Below, in pieces: positions 37,315-49,427 of a DNA stretch of 64,000 nucleotides. The stretch spans positions 364,850-428,849 of the forward strand of contig CAJJDN010000052.1 in the NCBI GenBank assembly GCA_905182985.1, read 5' to 3'. The stretch's first letter is position 1, and every line of letters begins with the position of its first letter. The notes under the pieces were generated by a model. It was not told the origin of the DNA and did no database searches. It worked only from the letters and a program-made list of their open reading frames with translations. Source of the DNA: Paramecium sonneborni (taxonomy: Eukaryota; Ciliophora; Oligohymenophorea; Peniculida; Parameciidae). The position numbers and the translations under genes are program-made.

Positions 37315-38392
37315 TCAAATATCTTGTAAATTTTCGAAACTATTGCTAAGTTAACTGCTTCTAAAACTATCATCAAAATTATTTGACATCACATTTTAAA
37401 CATTTATCTAATAAGATTTATTTAGAGTTTTTAGTTTTTTTCTCATTAAATAAATATTAACTGTATAAACTAAACTGTTAAAAAACCCTTATAAAAAACT
37501 TAAACTATATTGAACTACTCTAATATATTAATAAATTCCTGTTCCAATTAAAATATACTCTTATTAAATTTATTAAAACCAATCATTATTGAAAATGAAT
37601 ATCAAAAATACAATTAATGAGGGTAACCAGCAAATACATAATCCAATTGGATAAAATATGAGTGTTTTTGCAAAAATTAATTGTATATTAATTTGTTTAT
37701 TAAGCAATTCAAATTGACTTTTGATTTTTTTTATTTTGAAATATGATCTCATTATGAAATATATTGAAGTTACTACTGTAAAAATTAAAGGTAAGTAAAA
37801 CAATGATAAATTTAAATACAAACTAAGATTATAATTTTCTTCTGATGATTTATTTTAATTATTAGAACAGATTGAACAAGTAACAGGCACATTTTAAGGT
37901 GTTGGAATATAGGAATCGAAAAACTATGGTAAAATAGAAGTAAATAAAGGAAGAGCAAATCCTATTGTTATAATAAACCATTACCCAAAATGAAAATTAC
38001 TTTCTAATATCTTTCTAGTTATGCAATTTATTATTACCCTCTCATTATTGAAATATATAATAAATATCCAATAGAAGCACTCCATAAAAAAGCACTTATT
38101 GTAGCAAATTAAGTTATTATTCCTTAAACAGTGCATCTAAATTATTATCATAATAAAACCTATATTTATTGTAGTTAATTAAATCAGGCTCTACGTATAA
38201 CAGTAATCCTAATGAATAAAGAAAATCTGATATTGAGAGACAGAATAAAATTCTTTAGGCGAATACTCTCATATTATCAAAAAAGTACAAATGAGTCAAC
38301 ATAAATGTAGACCCTCCAACTGATAGTGATAAGAATATATAAAATAATAATATCATTAAAATAATACTTATTAATATAAGTAAAATAATCAT
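37315..38392 (-). CDS. Seven-transmembrane receptor-like protein (class of Dictyostelium cAR/Git3-type GPCRs), about 343 aa
   Basis: From ATG 38392, two 23-nt introns, TGA 37315-37317; 344 codons. Hydrophobic segments include IILMILLFYIFLSLSVGG, RILFCLSISDFLYSLGLLL, TQFATISAFLWSASIGYLLYI, WFIITIGFALPLFTSIL, FYLPLIFTVVTSIYFI, FYPIGLCICWLPSLIVFLIFIF and QGFFNSLVYTVNIY. The last occupies the place of NPxxY. A Cys pair in extracellular loops and FCLSISDF in TM2 fit the cAMP-receptor-like superfamily. A Ser-rich cytosolic tail follows (SNNFDDSFRSSQLSNS). The frame is open for ~40 codons upstream without another ATG, so the true start may lie further out, perhaps behind an unseen intron. Confidence 0.8.
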
Positions 38393-38662
38393 CCATACAA
38401 TTAGATTAGATTAACAAGAAGTGCCATAACTTTTTCTACTTCTTATAGATTTATTCAATAATCTTCCAATAAATTTAATTAAGTAAAATAAAATTAAGAA
38501 GCATTTTCATGCGTTTTTATAATTAATATTTTAGAAAATGTCATTATTTAACTCCAAATATAATATGGTTTCTACTTTAATATATTAATGTCTAAAAATC
38601 ATCTAATAATCAATCATTTTATAATAGAATTCTTGAAAAAATTTATTATTAAAAATAAATAT

Positions 38663-38899
38663 TCAATATAATTTTAATTTATAGAATAATTTTATTTGTA
38701 TGTCAATAAGATAATGATAAGTTTAATACTTCAAAAAATTAAATTATAAATAATGAATTTAAATCAATAGCAATAATTATACAGTTTATTATATTTGTGA
38801 TATCATTAATAACAAAATATATAAAAATAGCATTAAAAATAACTAATTTGAAGTATCACTTTCATCTACATCTGATTAATCATTTTGAAAAGAAAACAT
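38663..38899 (-). CDS. Tentative small membrane protein, 78 aa
   Basis: Single open frame, ATG 38899 to TGA 38663-38665. An acidic head (MFSFQNDQSDVDESD) is followed by one strongly hydrophobic helix (LFLMLFLYILLLMI) and a Gln/Leu/Tyr-rich end. It lies 270 bp upstream of the receptor gene and could be its own gene or a first exon. No homology recognised. Confidence 0.4.
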
Positions 38900-39235
38900 T
38901 AATTAATATAAAGAAAACATAAAACATAAATAAATTAAACATAGTCAAAAAATTAATTATTAAAGTAAAATTAAAATAAAAAAGATAGAAGTAATTATAG
39001 GAAGAAAAAATAAAAAATTTTAAATAATTATGTTCATTAATAAGAATTTAATAATAAAGAGAACTCCTTTTTGATAATTTTGTAATAGTCTATTTAATTT
39101 ATAAAGTAATGTCAAAATTAATTTTATTTAGGGTTAAATAAGAGTATTAAAGGGAATGGAATGAAGAAAAAAGTGATTTTAATAATTAGAAAGATTTATT
39201 TGTTTTTAATTAATTGAATTATTATAAATTTTAAT

Positions 39236-39679
39236 ATGAGTTTTGCTAAAAAACCTTTACCTATAAAAGGATCGAAGAAGCCAGAAAAATCTCCACTTGA
39301 ATAAATTCAATTGATACTTGGTAATGAATATACAGTTGAATAAATATAAAGTGCATTAAATTAAACATCTGATATATAGAATGCAATAAAAATATTGAAA
39401 TAAGAAAGGGAAGCTTTATAAAACAATACCAAAGTTCTTAAATTTTAGTAATTGAATAAAGCATAATAAATATAAAAAAGAGTAAATAAATATAATAGCA
39501 AATGGATAAAGAGAGTATTGGGAGATGTTGATTTGAATAAGAATTAAGAAATTTTAAGTACGATTTAATCATAAATGGAGAAATTAACAATAGATTATGA
39601 ATTACATAAACAAATCGTTTATAATTTTAGTATACCTTCTCGTGATCATTATAATAATAATACTAATAATTTACAATGA
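39236..39679 (+). CDS. Unknown helical protein, 147 aa
   Basis: Single exon of 148 codons. A basic Pro/Lys start (MSFAKKPLPIKGSKKP) is followed by an all-helical body with heptad-like spacing (NEYTVEQIQSALNQT, ILKQEREALQNNTKVL, ILSTIQSQMEKLTIDYEL). The segment QIQLILGNEYTVEQIQSALN has the size of a UBA-like helix pair, but key residues are not clear. Function unknown. Confidence 0.65.
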
Positions 39680-40163
39680 AATATGTTAATAATTGAGTTT
39701 CATAAATATTTAGATTTTGTAGAGATTTTTCTTATTTCTTGTTACAAATGTATCAACTTAAATTAGTTTAAAATCAAGTTAGTGATAAAAAAAAGAGTAA
39801 TTTAAGTAAAATTGGCCGTTTAAAATACATTTTAGTGTTTGGATTTAAGAAAATAAAATAAAAATAGATATTTGTTAAAATTTAGTAATTGATGAAGAGT
39901 TGATGATATGTGAATATATTATAAAACATTGAAAGAGACTTAAGTGTATAAGTTTAAGGAGTGTATAAAAAAAAGGATTGTAAATATAAATTGATTCTAT
40001 TTTAATCGCATAATAATAAGTTTTTATATTAATATTAATTGAAAAGCTAAGGATTATATAATATGATAGAGAGATAATTTCTGAATGTATAAGCAATTCA
40101 TTGGATGTCATTTTGTTACTCAGTTTATTTCTATATTGAGAGCAGAAATACAAGTAATCTATT
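39680..40163. other. Spacer without a supported gene
   Basis: About 480 bp. A minus-strand frame (39,875-40,153) is open and moderately hydrophobic, but it has no intron and no recognisable family. A plus-strand extension of the next gene is blocked by an in-frame TGA just before 40164. Confidence 0.4.
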
Positions 40164-42561
40164 ATGTTTGATAATCATATGCTTGATATCCCCTGTAGTA
40201 ATTTTCACATATTATGCCAAATCAAAAGTAAGAATGATTGGAATTATATTTTGTATTTAATTAGATTTGATCTGTCTAATAATTCTGAATTAATAAAACT
40301 TAAATCATGCTTCATATGCTTAATTAATAATAAGTTAATACCTTTCAAAGGATCTTATAAAGAAAGTATAGGGTTAAAATCAAATTTTGATAAACCCTAT
40401 GTCTCTTTATTATGGTTTAATGATAGTTGTAAGTGCATTTTAATAAATATATTTGCATACAGTAAATGAATTTAATTCAGATAGTCCTCAGTTAATCTTA
40501 TGTTTATTTTTATCTTTATAAGATAGCATTGCATCTAAAAAGAAAAACTAAAGTTAATTAAATACAACAATTTAAATTGATGGAGGTCCAATCAATAAAT
40601 TGGAAAGCTTAGGAAAAAGAGCAGTTTCTGTTGTGGACAGTGATAAAAATTTAATTTTAGATTAATCTAAAGATAGTGCAAGAATTCTTTGCAACAATTT
40701 TAGTAACATTCAATAACATTATATCAATTCTGAAATAATATATAATTCTCTAGAATATCTATAAGAAGGTCTAATAATTCTAGATGTTCAAGATGAAAAA
40801 AATTTAACTTATAAAATATAATATATGAATAGTGCAACCAGAATTTTATTCGGCAGAGAATAAGAATGTGAAATTTTGTATATTTTGGAAAGCTTAAATA
40901 CATTGCATATATAAAGTTAAGATGTAATGGAGGATCCTATTTCAGGAAGGGAATCAGTTTAATAAAGATTATCAAATTTGTAATTTTCTCGATTATGCAA
41001 ATCTATCTTTCTTTAAAAGGATTTATTTTGTTCAATAAAATAACCTATGTTAGATTTTTAAATGTTTGAAAAACATCAAATTATCAGTATGAAAGATCTA
41101 TTAGAAAAAATGATATAGGCAAGGAAAACAGATGTTATAACAGTTAATACACACTATAGTGGCAGCATAACAATAAATACAAATAAAAATATAACAATTT
41201 CTTAATCTAATCCTGGATAATCAAGACATGAATAAAATGAAAGATTAATGGAGTTTACTTTAACTCTAACTAGAGATAAAAGTATATTAATAATTTGTAG
41301 AGATGTTACACACAGATAAAAAATAAGATATTTAAAAGATTATAATATTTAAAAATCTAAGATGTTATCATTTGTTAGTCACGAATATCGTTAGCCATTA
41401 GGTTGTATTATATAGATGATTGAATGTGTACTAATGTATCCAATAATAACAAGCAATATAGATATAGCAGAAAATTTACAAGTAGCATTGGACAATTCTA
41501 AATACATGTTGAATTTGTCTAACGATTTATTGGATTTGGCATAAATAAAGAATGGGAAATTCAAAATAAATAAAGTAGCATTTAATATTGAAAATCTGAT
41601 ATAAGACTGCATCAAAATGTTCGCTTTGAAAGCTAAATTAAAAAATCTATAATTATTAACTGAATTTAGTGGTAATATTCCAAAATAAATAATATCTGAT
41701 AAAAACAGATTGAAACAAATAATTGTAAATTTATTAAGCAATGCTTTTAAATTCAATAGTAGTAAAATAGAAATAAGCATTTAATTTTAGTCAAATTTTT
41801 TAAGAATTGGTGTTAAGGATGATGGAATAGGAATAAGTAAAGAGGAATAATAAAAGTTATTTAAGGCATTTTCTAAAGTAAATTCAGAAGAAAGTAGAAA
41901 ATTAAATGAATAAGGTGTTGGTTTAGGATTAGTTATTAGTAATTAGATTGCCTAAACTATAGGATGTAGTGGATTAAATATAGAATCTAAAATAGATATA
42001 GATAATCATTATTCGTACTTTTATTTCGATATGTTGATAGAATTGCCTGAGAAAAAGAAAGTGGCAAGTTTTAAAATTCCTGAAATCTACCCTCTTTATT
42101 AAGAAGTAGATGAAATAATAACTTTCAATTAGGAACATTAGAAAATAACTCAAGATGTTATTTCATATTGTTCTCATTGTTTAATTGTAGATGATGAATG
42201 TTTTAATGCTCTTGCTTTAAATAAGATTTTAAAAGGAGTTCTAAAAAACAATAATTAATAGATGGATGTAGAGTCTGTTCTTTCTGGTAAGGAGTCTATA
42301 GAAAAAGTAAAAAATAAAAAATGTAATAATTCATGTCAAGGATATAAACTAATATTTATGGATGTAGAAATGCCAATTATGAATGGAATATAAACTACAA
42401 AATAAATATTAGCATTTAATCCTAGTTAGATTATTATTGGATGTAGTGGTTATACAGATTATTAAGAGAAAAAGAAGTGCATAGATATAGGAATGTCCGA
42501 TTATATTACAAAACCTGTCAATGAAACAGAACTTTAAGAAATACTTAAGAAATATTTATGA
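40164..42561 (+). CDS. Hybrid histidine kinase 2, 787 aa
   Basis: ATG 40164, one 34-nt intron, TGA 42559-42561; 788 codons. There is no multi-helix membrane region; only one or two weakly hydrophobic stretches occur (LIRF, LILCLFLSLQ). A PAS-like segment follows (LQEGLIILDVQDEKNL, YMNSATRILFG). The H-box is SFVSHEYRQPLGC, His at about residue 395. The ATP domain has QIIVNLLSNAFKF, KDDGIGIS and GVGLGLVISN; the receiver has LIVDDE, LIFMDVEMPIMNG (Asp near residue 722) and ITKPVN. All key residues are kept. It shares long stretches with histidine kinase 1 (KVNSEESxKLN, DLLDLAQI), so the two are paralogues. An in-frame TGA precedes the ATG, supporting this start unless an upstream exon was missed. 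Confidence 0.93.
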
Positions 42562-42614
42562 ATAAATATTATTATTATTTTTAATCCTTTTTTCGATAAT
42601 TCACAAAATGAAAA

Positions 42615-43765
42615 TCATCTTTCATATAATTCGCTTGATCCTCCATAACGAGCTTAGATATCCCAGAAGATATTTTAAAGAGCTTAAGTTAAAGATAATG
42701 GTCTAACACATAAATCATCTATAGTCTTAGATCCTTATTAAACTACCATATCATCTCCATGTTTTAAGATGTAATCAATATTAAAATATTTCCAATTTGG
42801 AATATATTATGCTATTACATATCTATAAATTAATTTACCAATCTTTAATAATAATTATTTGTCTATATGAGCTAACTTTGGAGGTCTTTAAACAACATTG
42901 TGAAACATTTCATAACATTCCAATAAAGTATAAACATGAGGACCTCCTAATTCATATGTCTATCCAATAGTTTCTGGCATTTTTAAGGCATTTAACATAG
43001 CTTATGCTACATCTTAAACAAAAATCTAATTTATATTTATTCATATATTACAGGTTGTCTTTTAGCTTAACAATTATCTGGTACAATATTAAAATTATGG
43101 AAATATCTCTTTTAAACTTACCAATGATAAGCAAAATCGTCATTGTCTCCAACCATAACACTTGGTCTAAAAATAGTGGCATTAGGAAAGGCATTTAAAA
43201 CCTATTTTATTAGTATGAATATACTTCTTATTCTCCAATATATTTAGTTTATAAATCTAAGGATTCAGCATGTGGATTAGCACCACAAGCAGAAAAATGA
43301 ATCAATCTTATTACTCCTGGATTTTTAGCACATGCTTCTGCTATTCTTTTAGGTACAGTAATATTAATCCATTCAAAATCTTTTCTATTTTTTAAATGTT
43401 TTCTTGGACCAAGTAAATTAACAACAACATTTGAATTTTTCATAGTCCATTCAATCATTTCTTTATTATCATAATTCATATCGTGTAATAACCAATTTTA
43501 ACCAGGTCCTGATGTTGTCTTTAATTCTCTTACATGATCTTCATAATTATATCTTCATCTAAATTAATCCTTACTAATGATTATGAGGGAATATTAATTC
43601 TGATCCAATATTTCCAAGTATACCACCCATATAAATTCCTGAAAAACTAGTACCTCCATGAATAGTAGCTCTAATTCCAGATGGTGTATGTTTACTGCCT
43701 TTATCATAGATATGTAATTTTGGTCTTGATAATACTCCAAAGTTGAATTTCAATACCTTTTACAT
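42615..43765 (-). CDS. NDUFA9-like mitochondrial complex I subunit (SDR-fold), 359 aa
   Basis: ATG 43765, three introns (22, 23 and 26 nt), TGA 42615-42617; 360 codons. This is an atypical short-chain dehydrogenase fold with a basic, Ser/Arg-containing start (MQKVLKFNFGVLSRPKL) suited to mitochondrial import. A nucleotide-binding glycine region GGTSFSGIYMGGILG sits where GATGFLG is usual. Further matches are NSNVVVNLLGP, RLIHFSACGANP, IFRPSVMVGD, FVQDVAQAM and YELGGPHVYT. These segments are those of NDUFA9 and its plant homologue, which bind NADPH structurally in complex I. A free NmrA/epimerase-like enzyme is the alternative. Confidence 0.85.
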
Positions 43766-43840
43766 TATTAATAATATTTATATATATATATATTAATTAA
43801 AAACACAAAAATTATATGCTAACAAATAAAAAGTAAAAAA

Positions 43841-43957
43841 AGCTCCTTTAGTGTAGCTCGATCTTACGACCGCTAGATTATGAGATTCTGAGTTTCCGAT
43901 CTCACGATCTGACATGATTAGATGTGGGCCCTAATCAAATGAACTAATTAGGCAGTT
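43841..43957. ncRNA. Candidate structured RNA element of unknown type
   Basis: About 115 bp markedly richer in G and C than anything around it, in a 470-bp intergenic region. Two hairpins are visible: TGAGAT/ATCTCA at 43881-43886 with 43899-43904 (12-nt loop), and CCTAAT/ATTAGG at 43930-43935 with 43947-43952 (11-nt loop). An A-box-like TAGTGTAGCTCG lies near 43849-43860. The minus strand would end at GGAGC followed by seven T, a Pol III-type terminator. It does not fold as a tRNA because no acceptor pair was found. Strand and class are undetermined. Confidence 0.3.
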
Positions 43958-44232
43958 ATTATAACATTTGTTTAATATAATGACAGATATGCATTTTTCA
44001 TTCTCATTATGTAATTTAAATTTGTAGTATTAGATATTTGATTTTTTAGATTTATATTTAACAATCTCTATTTTTTATAACAATTATATCAATTTTCATT
44101 TTTTAAATGAACTTTAATTTGTTATCAATTTAAATTTTTTGATTTGATGATAATGTAAAAATGATGTTGGATATTGATATATTTAATCTTATATTCATAT
44201 TTAATTTGATGATCAGGATATTATAATTAAAT

Positions 44233-45084
44233 ATGCATTTAATTTTCTTTTCGCTACTATTTTTATCATATTGTTAAGAGCCTACAGTTTTTAAGGCATC
44301 TGACAAGGTTTCATACATAATAAAGGACAGAATAAAACGACCAGGAGATTTACTTTTCTTTACAGAAGGCTTGACATTTATTGCAGATGATATGTTATTA
44401 GAGAGTACAGGATTATATGGGGATTCTGAAATACATTATATTGATAACGTATTTGATACATAAAATATTGAACTAAAATATAGATAGCCTATTGGAAAAG
44501 ACTATTTTGGTGAAGGATGTTCAAAAATAAAAAATAAAAACGGAAAGGATGAAATATATATGTTAACATGGAAAGAGAGAAAAGCATTTCTTTTGAATAG
44601 CAATTTACAATTAGTTTAAGAATTAGAAATACCATCAGAAATACAAGAAGGTTGGGGAATGACTTCTTATAGAAATAATGAAGGAGATGATATGTTATTG
44701 ATATCAGATGGAACAAATAGATTATATCATGTAGATCCAAATGATTTTAAGGTAAAGAAAACAGTAAGTGTTCGTTTAGAAAATGGAAATGATCTTAATA
44801 AATTAAATGAATTAGAAATAATTGGAGATGGATCGCTTCTAGCAAATATATATGAAACTCCTTTTATTGCATAAATAGATCCACATGATGGAAAATTAAT
44901 AGATATTCTTGATTTTACTGCTCTGATCTAGGATGTAGAAAGTGTTAAAGGTAAAGGATATACTGATCCTATGTTCAATAAAGTACTTAATGGAATTGCA
45001 TATCGATAAGGCAATTTAATATTAAGTGGAAAGCAATGGCCATATTTTTATTAAATTGATTTATAATCATAATAATAATCATGA
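44233..45084 (+). CDS. Glutaminyl-peptide cyclotransferase, plant/bacterial type, 283 aa
   Basis: Single exon of 284 codons. It makes N-terminal pyroglutamate on secreted peptides. A signal peptide is clear (MHLIFFSLLFLSYCQ). The mature part is the five-bladed propeller of the plant-type enzyme: FTEGLTFI with the catalytic-site Glu, FGEGCSKI, EIYMLTWKERKAFLL, GWGMTSY, LLISDGTNRLYHVDP, LNELEIIGDGSLLANIYE and VLNGIAYR. This family is unrelated to the zinc-dependent animal enzyme. The stop TGA overlaps the ATG of the following gene in a TCATGA context. Confidence 0.92.
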
Positions 45085-46016
45085 ATTCTTAAAACCCTTA
45101 CTAACATCAACTCGATCCTAATATTCCAATTCCAACAAATGAGCAAATCTAATAAGCAAATTCTCAATAATAATATCATTAACATCTCTAAGGCAATTCT
45201 AATATGGTCAATAGTAATCTCTAATAGCCTACTCCAAGTAAGATTAATGAATACAAACTATATAAAGAGAAGAATAAATAAGATGTAATTTTGTAGGTAA
45301 TAATTAAATAGTTGTCCACGAGTGTTTTAAGCTTGAATGGATTTTATAAAGAGTAAATGGAAGGATATAATTTTGATTATACAAAATCGGATCATCCAAC
45401 TATAGCCTTATTTCATTTTGCTATAAGAGGATTCGCTTTAGCAGTTTATTTATTTGGAGGTCTATTCATTAGAGAAGCGTAACAATATAGAAACTATAAT
45501 AGTTGGACTCTTCCTGAAATTATTATTGTTATTGGAGCTGTAGATTTTTGGGTAACTAAAAATATCACTGGCAGATTATTAGTAGGATTAAGATGGTGGG
45601 AAGAGATTGATGAAGCTTCAGGAGAATAAATTTGGGTTTTTGAAACTAGAGTAAATGAGAATTAAGTAAGTTAAGTTAATTCCTTTATTTTCTGGGCTAC
45701 ATTAATACTTGCTATATTAGTTTGGGGATTTTTGGGTGTAGTCAATGTAATTGGTCTTCATATTCTAAATGTAATTAATATTGCTATTCTAAATTTAGTT
45801 AACTGGCATTTCATTCTAATTGACTATTCAATTAATCAATTTTTATTTCTATTTTTAATGTTCAAGAGGTATATTATTATTATTTAATAATATATTTTAG
45901 TTGCTAAATCAAGAGCAAAATAATTAGCAAAAGTATTAGGAGCTGAAATTTTAAATAAAATGATGAATCAATCAGTAATTTGGCCGATGAGAGTACCTAA
46001 ATAAAAAGGGATGTGA
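45081..46016 (+). CDS. TVP23: TVP23/FAM18 Golgi membrane protein, 291 aa
   Basis: ATG 45081, introns of 28 and 32 nt near the 3' end, TGA 46014-46016; 292 codons. A Gln/Asn-rich N-terminus of ~90 residues precedes the conserved TVP23 core: [57 protein letters not shown] and LNLTG. There are four membrane helices. TVP23 works in late-Golgi vesicle traffic. The N-terminal extension is longer than in yeast or animals, and its first ATG overlaps the preceding stop. A later Met near residue 43 is an alternative start that would give more usual spacing. Confidence 0.92.
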
Positions 46017-46207
46017 TTTGTTTCTATATGTTTTTTTTTTTTTAATTTAATTTTATAATTTATTTTTATGTAAAGGCCATTAACAAGCATCACATCATCA
46101 TCATCATAATAATAATCAAAAATTTATGATAATAATAGTACTTCTTTTAGAATCAAAGAAAATAAAAAAAATAGGTAAAAAGATTGATTAATATTAAAAA
46201 AAGGTAA

Positions 46208-47868
46208 ATGCCTCAATAGATGCTTTATGATAAAGAGGGATTGTATGAAGAGAATTTGAAATTGAAGAAAGAATTATTATAAGTGAAATTTGAATTAAAG
46301 AAGGAGAGATAGGAACATGCAAATTTTGAGAAGCAAGTATAAAAAACTAATGAAACTTAAAAAGATGTAATTATGTGATGATTTAGACAGTTTTAAGTTA
46401 TTTTATCTTAGAGAGCAAGAATCAAGGAGTAGGATAAATAAATCAAAGAATTTGAAGACTAAATTTTTCAGTTGAAACGTAATCCTGAAAGGACAAAGAA
46501 TAAAGAATTAGAAGCTGAATTAAAAGAATAAAAAGATGCTTATCAAAAGTTACAATAATACATTAGTAGTAAATGTATTCAAGATGCTAATGAAACTGTT
46601 ATGATTAATTAATCATTAAAAGATCAAATCCAAATTAATTTAGTTTAAGCCTACAAATAAGATAACTTAAATTTATCTTAAATGATTATGAATTTATAAT
46701 CAGAAAATAATAGTTTACAATAAAATTTATTATCACTTAAAACTGATAAAGATAGATTAACAAACAGGGTAAAAGATTTAGAGAAATAATTCGATACTGT
46801 AAATAAACATATGATGTATATGAGATAAGAAATGTAAAATACTAAAAAGTAAACTCCATCGGAAGATTATTTAAAAAAAATAGATGAATTGTAATAGTAA
46901 GTCTAAAATTAAGCAAAATAAATATAATCTAATAAAAAACTTATTGAAGAATTGGAATAAAAAAATGGAGAATTACAACATAATTATGATGTATTTAAAT
47001 CTATGGAAACTAAAGAAAAAGAAAAATTATAAGATAGAATTAATATGCTTAAAAAATAAATTGAAGAATTGAATTAAAAGAGAGATGATTAGGAACAATC
47101 TTTAGAAGGTTCATAATAATCTATAGGTTTAAAATAAGCTATGACAATATATGGTAGTCCTAGAAGTAATAATAGTCCTTCGAAATTACAATTATAATTA
47201 CCTATTACAAATAAAAAACATTGTTTAAAAGTTAATTCATATGATATCAAAGAATTAATTAGTAATTTAAAAATTAAGTTATTGAGCAATAATATTGAAT
47301 ATGAAACATAAGAATAAATTTTATGTGATGATGATGATGAATTTTTAACTTTAGAAGAAACATAATTGCGTTTATAAAAAGCACCTTTTGAGTTAAATGA
47401 AGATTAATCAAGTATATTAGCTAGATATTTGATTGAAGATAATACAGAAGATCATATTCTGTATGATAGAATGAGAACATAAACAAAAGTTATAATAAAA
47501 TCTGTTTATAAGAAATTATTAGGAGAATATAATTTATTTGAAGAATAGGAGAAATAATAAATGTATGAATACTTTTGTTAATTGTTTCATAAATATAATT
47601 AGGGAATGGAATCTGCAATAAAATAATTCAACATAAAAAAAAAGTAATTGGGAAATAATTAATGTGAATATGATGATTTTAATGTAATTCCAAATATGTA
47701 ATATAGGAAGCATTAAAATATTGTGATATCCTTTTGACTTCTAGATAGAGACTTTATTTAGAATTAGAAATATTTTCTGATTCTTAATAATTACAACGAT
47801 TTAATTTTTAGACTCTATTTTCAAAGTTTAAATTAAAGGTTTCTGATTTAGATAATAGTATTAATTGA
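46208..47868 (+). CDS. Long coiled-coil protein, 537 aa
   Basis: ATG 46208, introns of 24 and 23 nt, TGA 47866-47868; 538 codons. Residues ~10-290 are an almost unbroken coiled coil (LKLKKELLQVKFELKKERQE, LTNRVKDLEKQF, LKKQIEELNQKRDDQEQ). A Ser/Pro/Asn linker (YGSPRSNNSPSK) and an acidic, helical C-terminal domain of ~180 residues follow (NSYDIKELISNLKIKL, LCDDDDEFLTLEE, EDNTEDHILYDRMR). There is no motor or ATPase domain. This may be a ciliary or basal-body adaptor, by analogy only. The upstream 190 bp contain a CAT/His-rich-looking stretch that is closed by TGA. Confidence 0.8.
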
Positions 47869-47889
47869 ATTAATTTTTTATTTTAATTT

Positions 47890-48741
47890 ATGGACACAAT
47901 TATTTTAGAGGCAATTAAACAGCTTCCCCCCAAATAATAACCTACTGCTATAGCAATCTAACATCATTTAAACAAATGGGAAGAATCAGAGAAACAAGTT
48001 TCTAAGAAAGTACGTCAACTGTAAACAGAATATTTAAGAAGTGTTATTCCTTTATAAAATGAAATAAATGCTATTATTAAAGGATTGAGAGCTCCAACAG
48101 AAGAAGAAATCAAAGATGCAAATACATATTAAATTGATGTAAAAGATATTAAAGCATCTCCTCTTCAAAATTATTGGGGATAAGTTTTGATGAATAATAG
48201 TTTGACAGGAAAATTATTATCTGAAACAGATAAAGAAATATTTAAACATCTTTTATCAGTAAATGTTTAATTAGGAGAAAATGGTAAAGATTTCACTTTA
48301 AATTTTGAATTTGAAGATAATGAACATTTTGAGGGATGCATTTTAACTAAAGCATATATTTTTGAAGATTCTGATGATGAATTACCAATCAAATAAACAG
48401 GATCATCAATTAAATGGAAAGAAGGCAAAAATATAACTAAAAGGATTGTCAAAAGAAAATAAAAAAATAAGAAAACTGGATAAACAAGAGAAATTTAAAA
48501 GGAAGAGAAAGCTCCTACTTTTTTCCATTTCTTTGAAGATGTTGAATAAATTAACAATGAAGATGAAAAAATTGAAAGATAATAATTTGATTTTGAATTA
48601 GGATCATAATTTGTTAATTAAATTATTCCTAAAGCCTTATTCACTTATTTGGGATTGAAGGTAGGTGATGAAGAAGAAGATGATTTAAGTATTGATGAGG
48701 AAGAATCTGAAGGAGAAGAAGAGTCTTTAGAAGATGATTGA
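47890..48741 (+). CDS. Nucleosome assembly protein (NAP1/SET family), 283 aa
   Basis: Single exon of 284 codons, 21 bp after the previous stop. A histone chaperone: an N-terminal dimerisation helix (LNKWEESEKQVSKKVRQLQTEYL), then the NAP core (SPLQNYWGQVLMNNSLTGKLLSETDKE for the earlier part, LNFEFEDNEHFEG, LTKAYIFE, IKWKEGKNIT). FFHFFEDV is the family hallmark. The C-terminus is strongly acidic (DEEEDDLSIDEEESEGEEE). Short for NAP1 and close to SET in size. It should bind H2A-H2B or H3-H4 dimers. Confidence 0.93.
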
Positions 48742-49427
48742 ATTAGATTATGTTAATAAAAAGTTTATATAGAATTTTTCATTTATTTTAAATTATTAAC
48801 CAATCTATTTTTTGAATCATGGAAATTTTAATAGAAGTTTTTACTTATTATATAAAAAGATAATTCATATGAGTGAGACATTTTTTTAGATTTTAATATA
48901 AATATTTTAGACTTAATTTTTATCTGATTGCTTTTTACAGATTTAATTAAAAATACATTAATATGTTATTGGCATAAATTTTGGGATATTCCTATAGCTT
49001 TTTTTCTAAAAAAATAATAGAATTACTTATTGTCTGATTAGAATAAAAAATTGGATTCTAGTATAAATTTTTTAATTTAAATAATTAAATAATTATTTTT
49101 TATACACAATTTTCAATTTTAAGGCATAATTAAATTAATTCTGAACAAGAAATTAATTTTTGCACAAAATTGTTAATTTCATTCTTCTAAACAATTTCGT
49201 GTGACACATTAATATTATTGCCCATAAAAAATTACATCCATATTTTTTCAATATCTAACCTATAAATATTTCCTTAATTTTTTCAAAGAAAAATATACTA
49301 TTTTTAATTATGTAAAAATAATATATATTCAATTTAATAATGTGTTTCTCAATATAAAAATAATTTCCAATTCAATGCATTAATTCTTTTGAAATTAGAA
49401 TATTAAATTATCAGAATTTATATTATT
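48742..49427. other. Non-coding AT-rich spacer
   Basis: About 690 bp, with dense TGA codons and homopolymers; no exon, RNA or repeat recognised. Confidence 0.5.

Noticed and set aside
39875..40153. Minus-strand ORF of ~92 codons next to histidine kinase 2
   Set aside because: No homology, no intron and low-complexity Ile/Ser/Tyr composition; left as a possibility only.
43841..43930. tRNA gene
   Set aside because: An A-box-like start is present, but no acceptor stem or proper anticodon arm can be formed on either strand.
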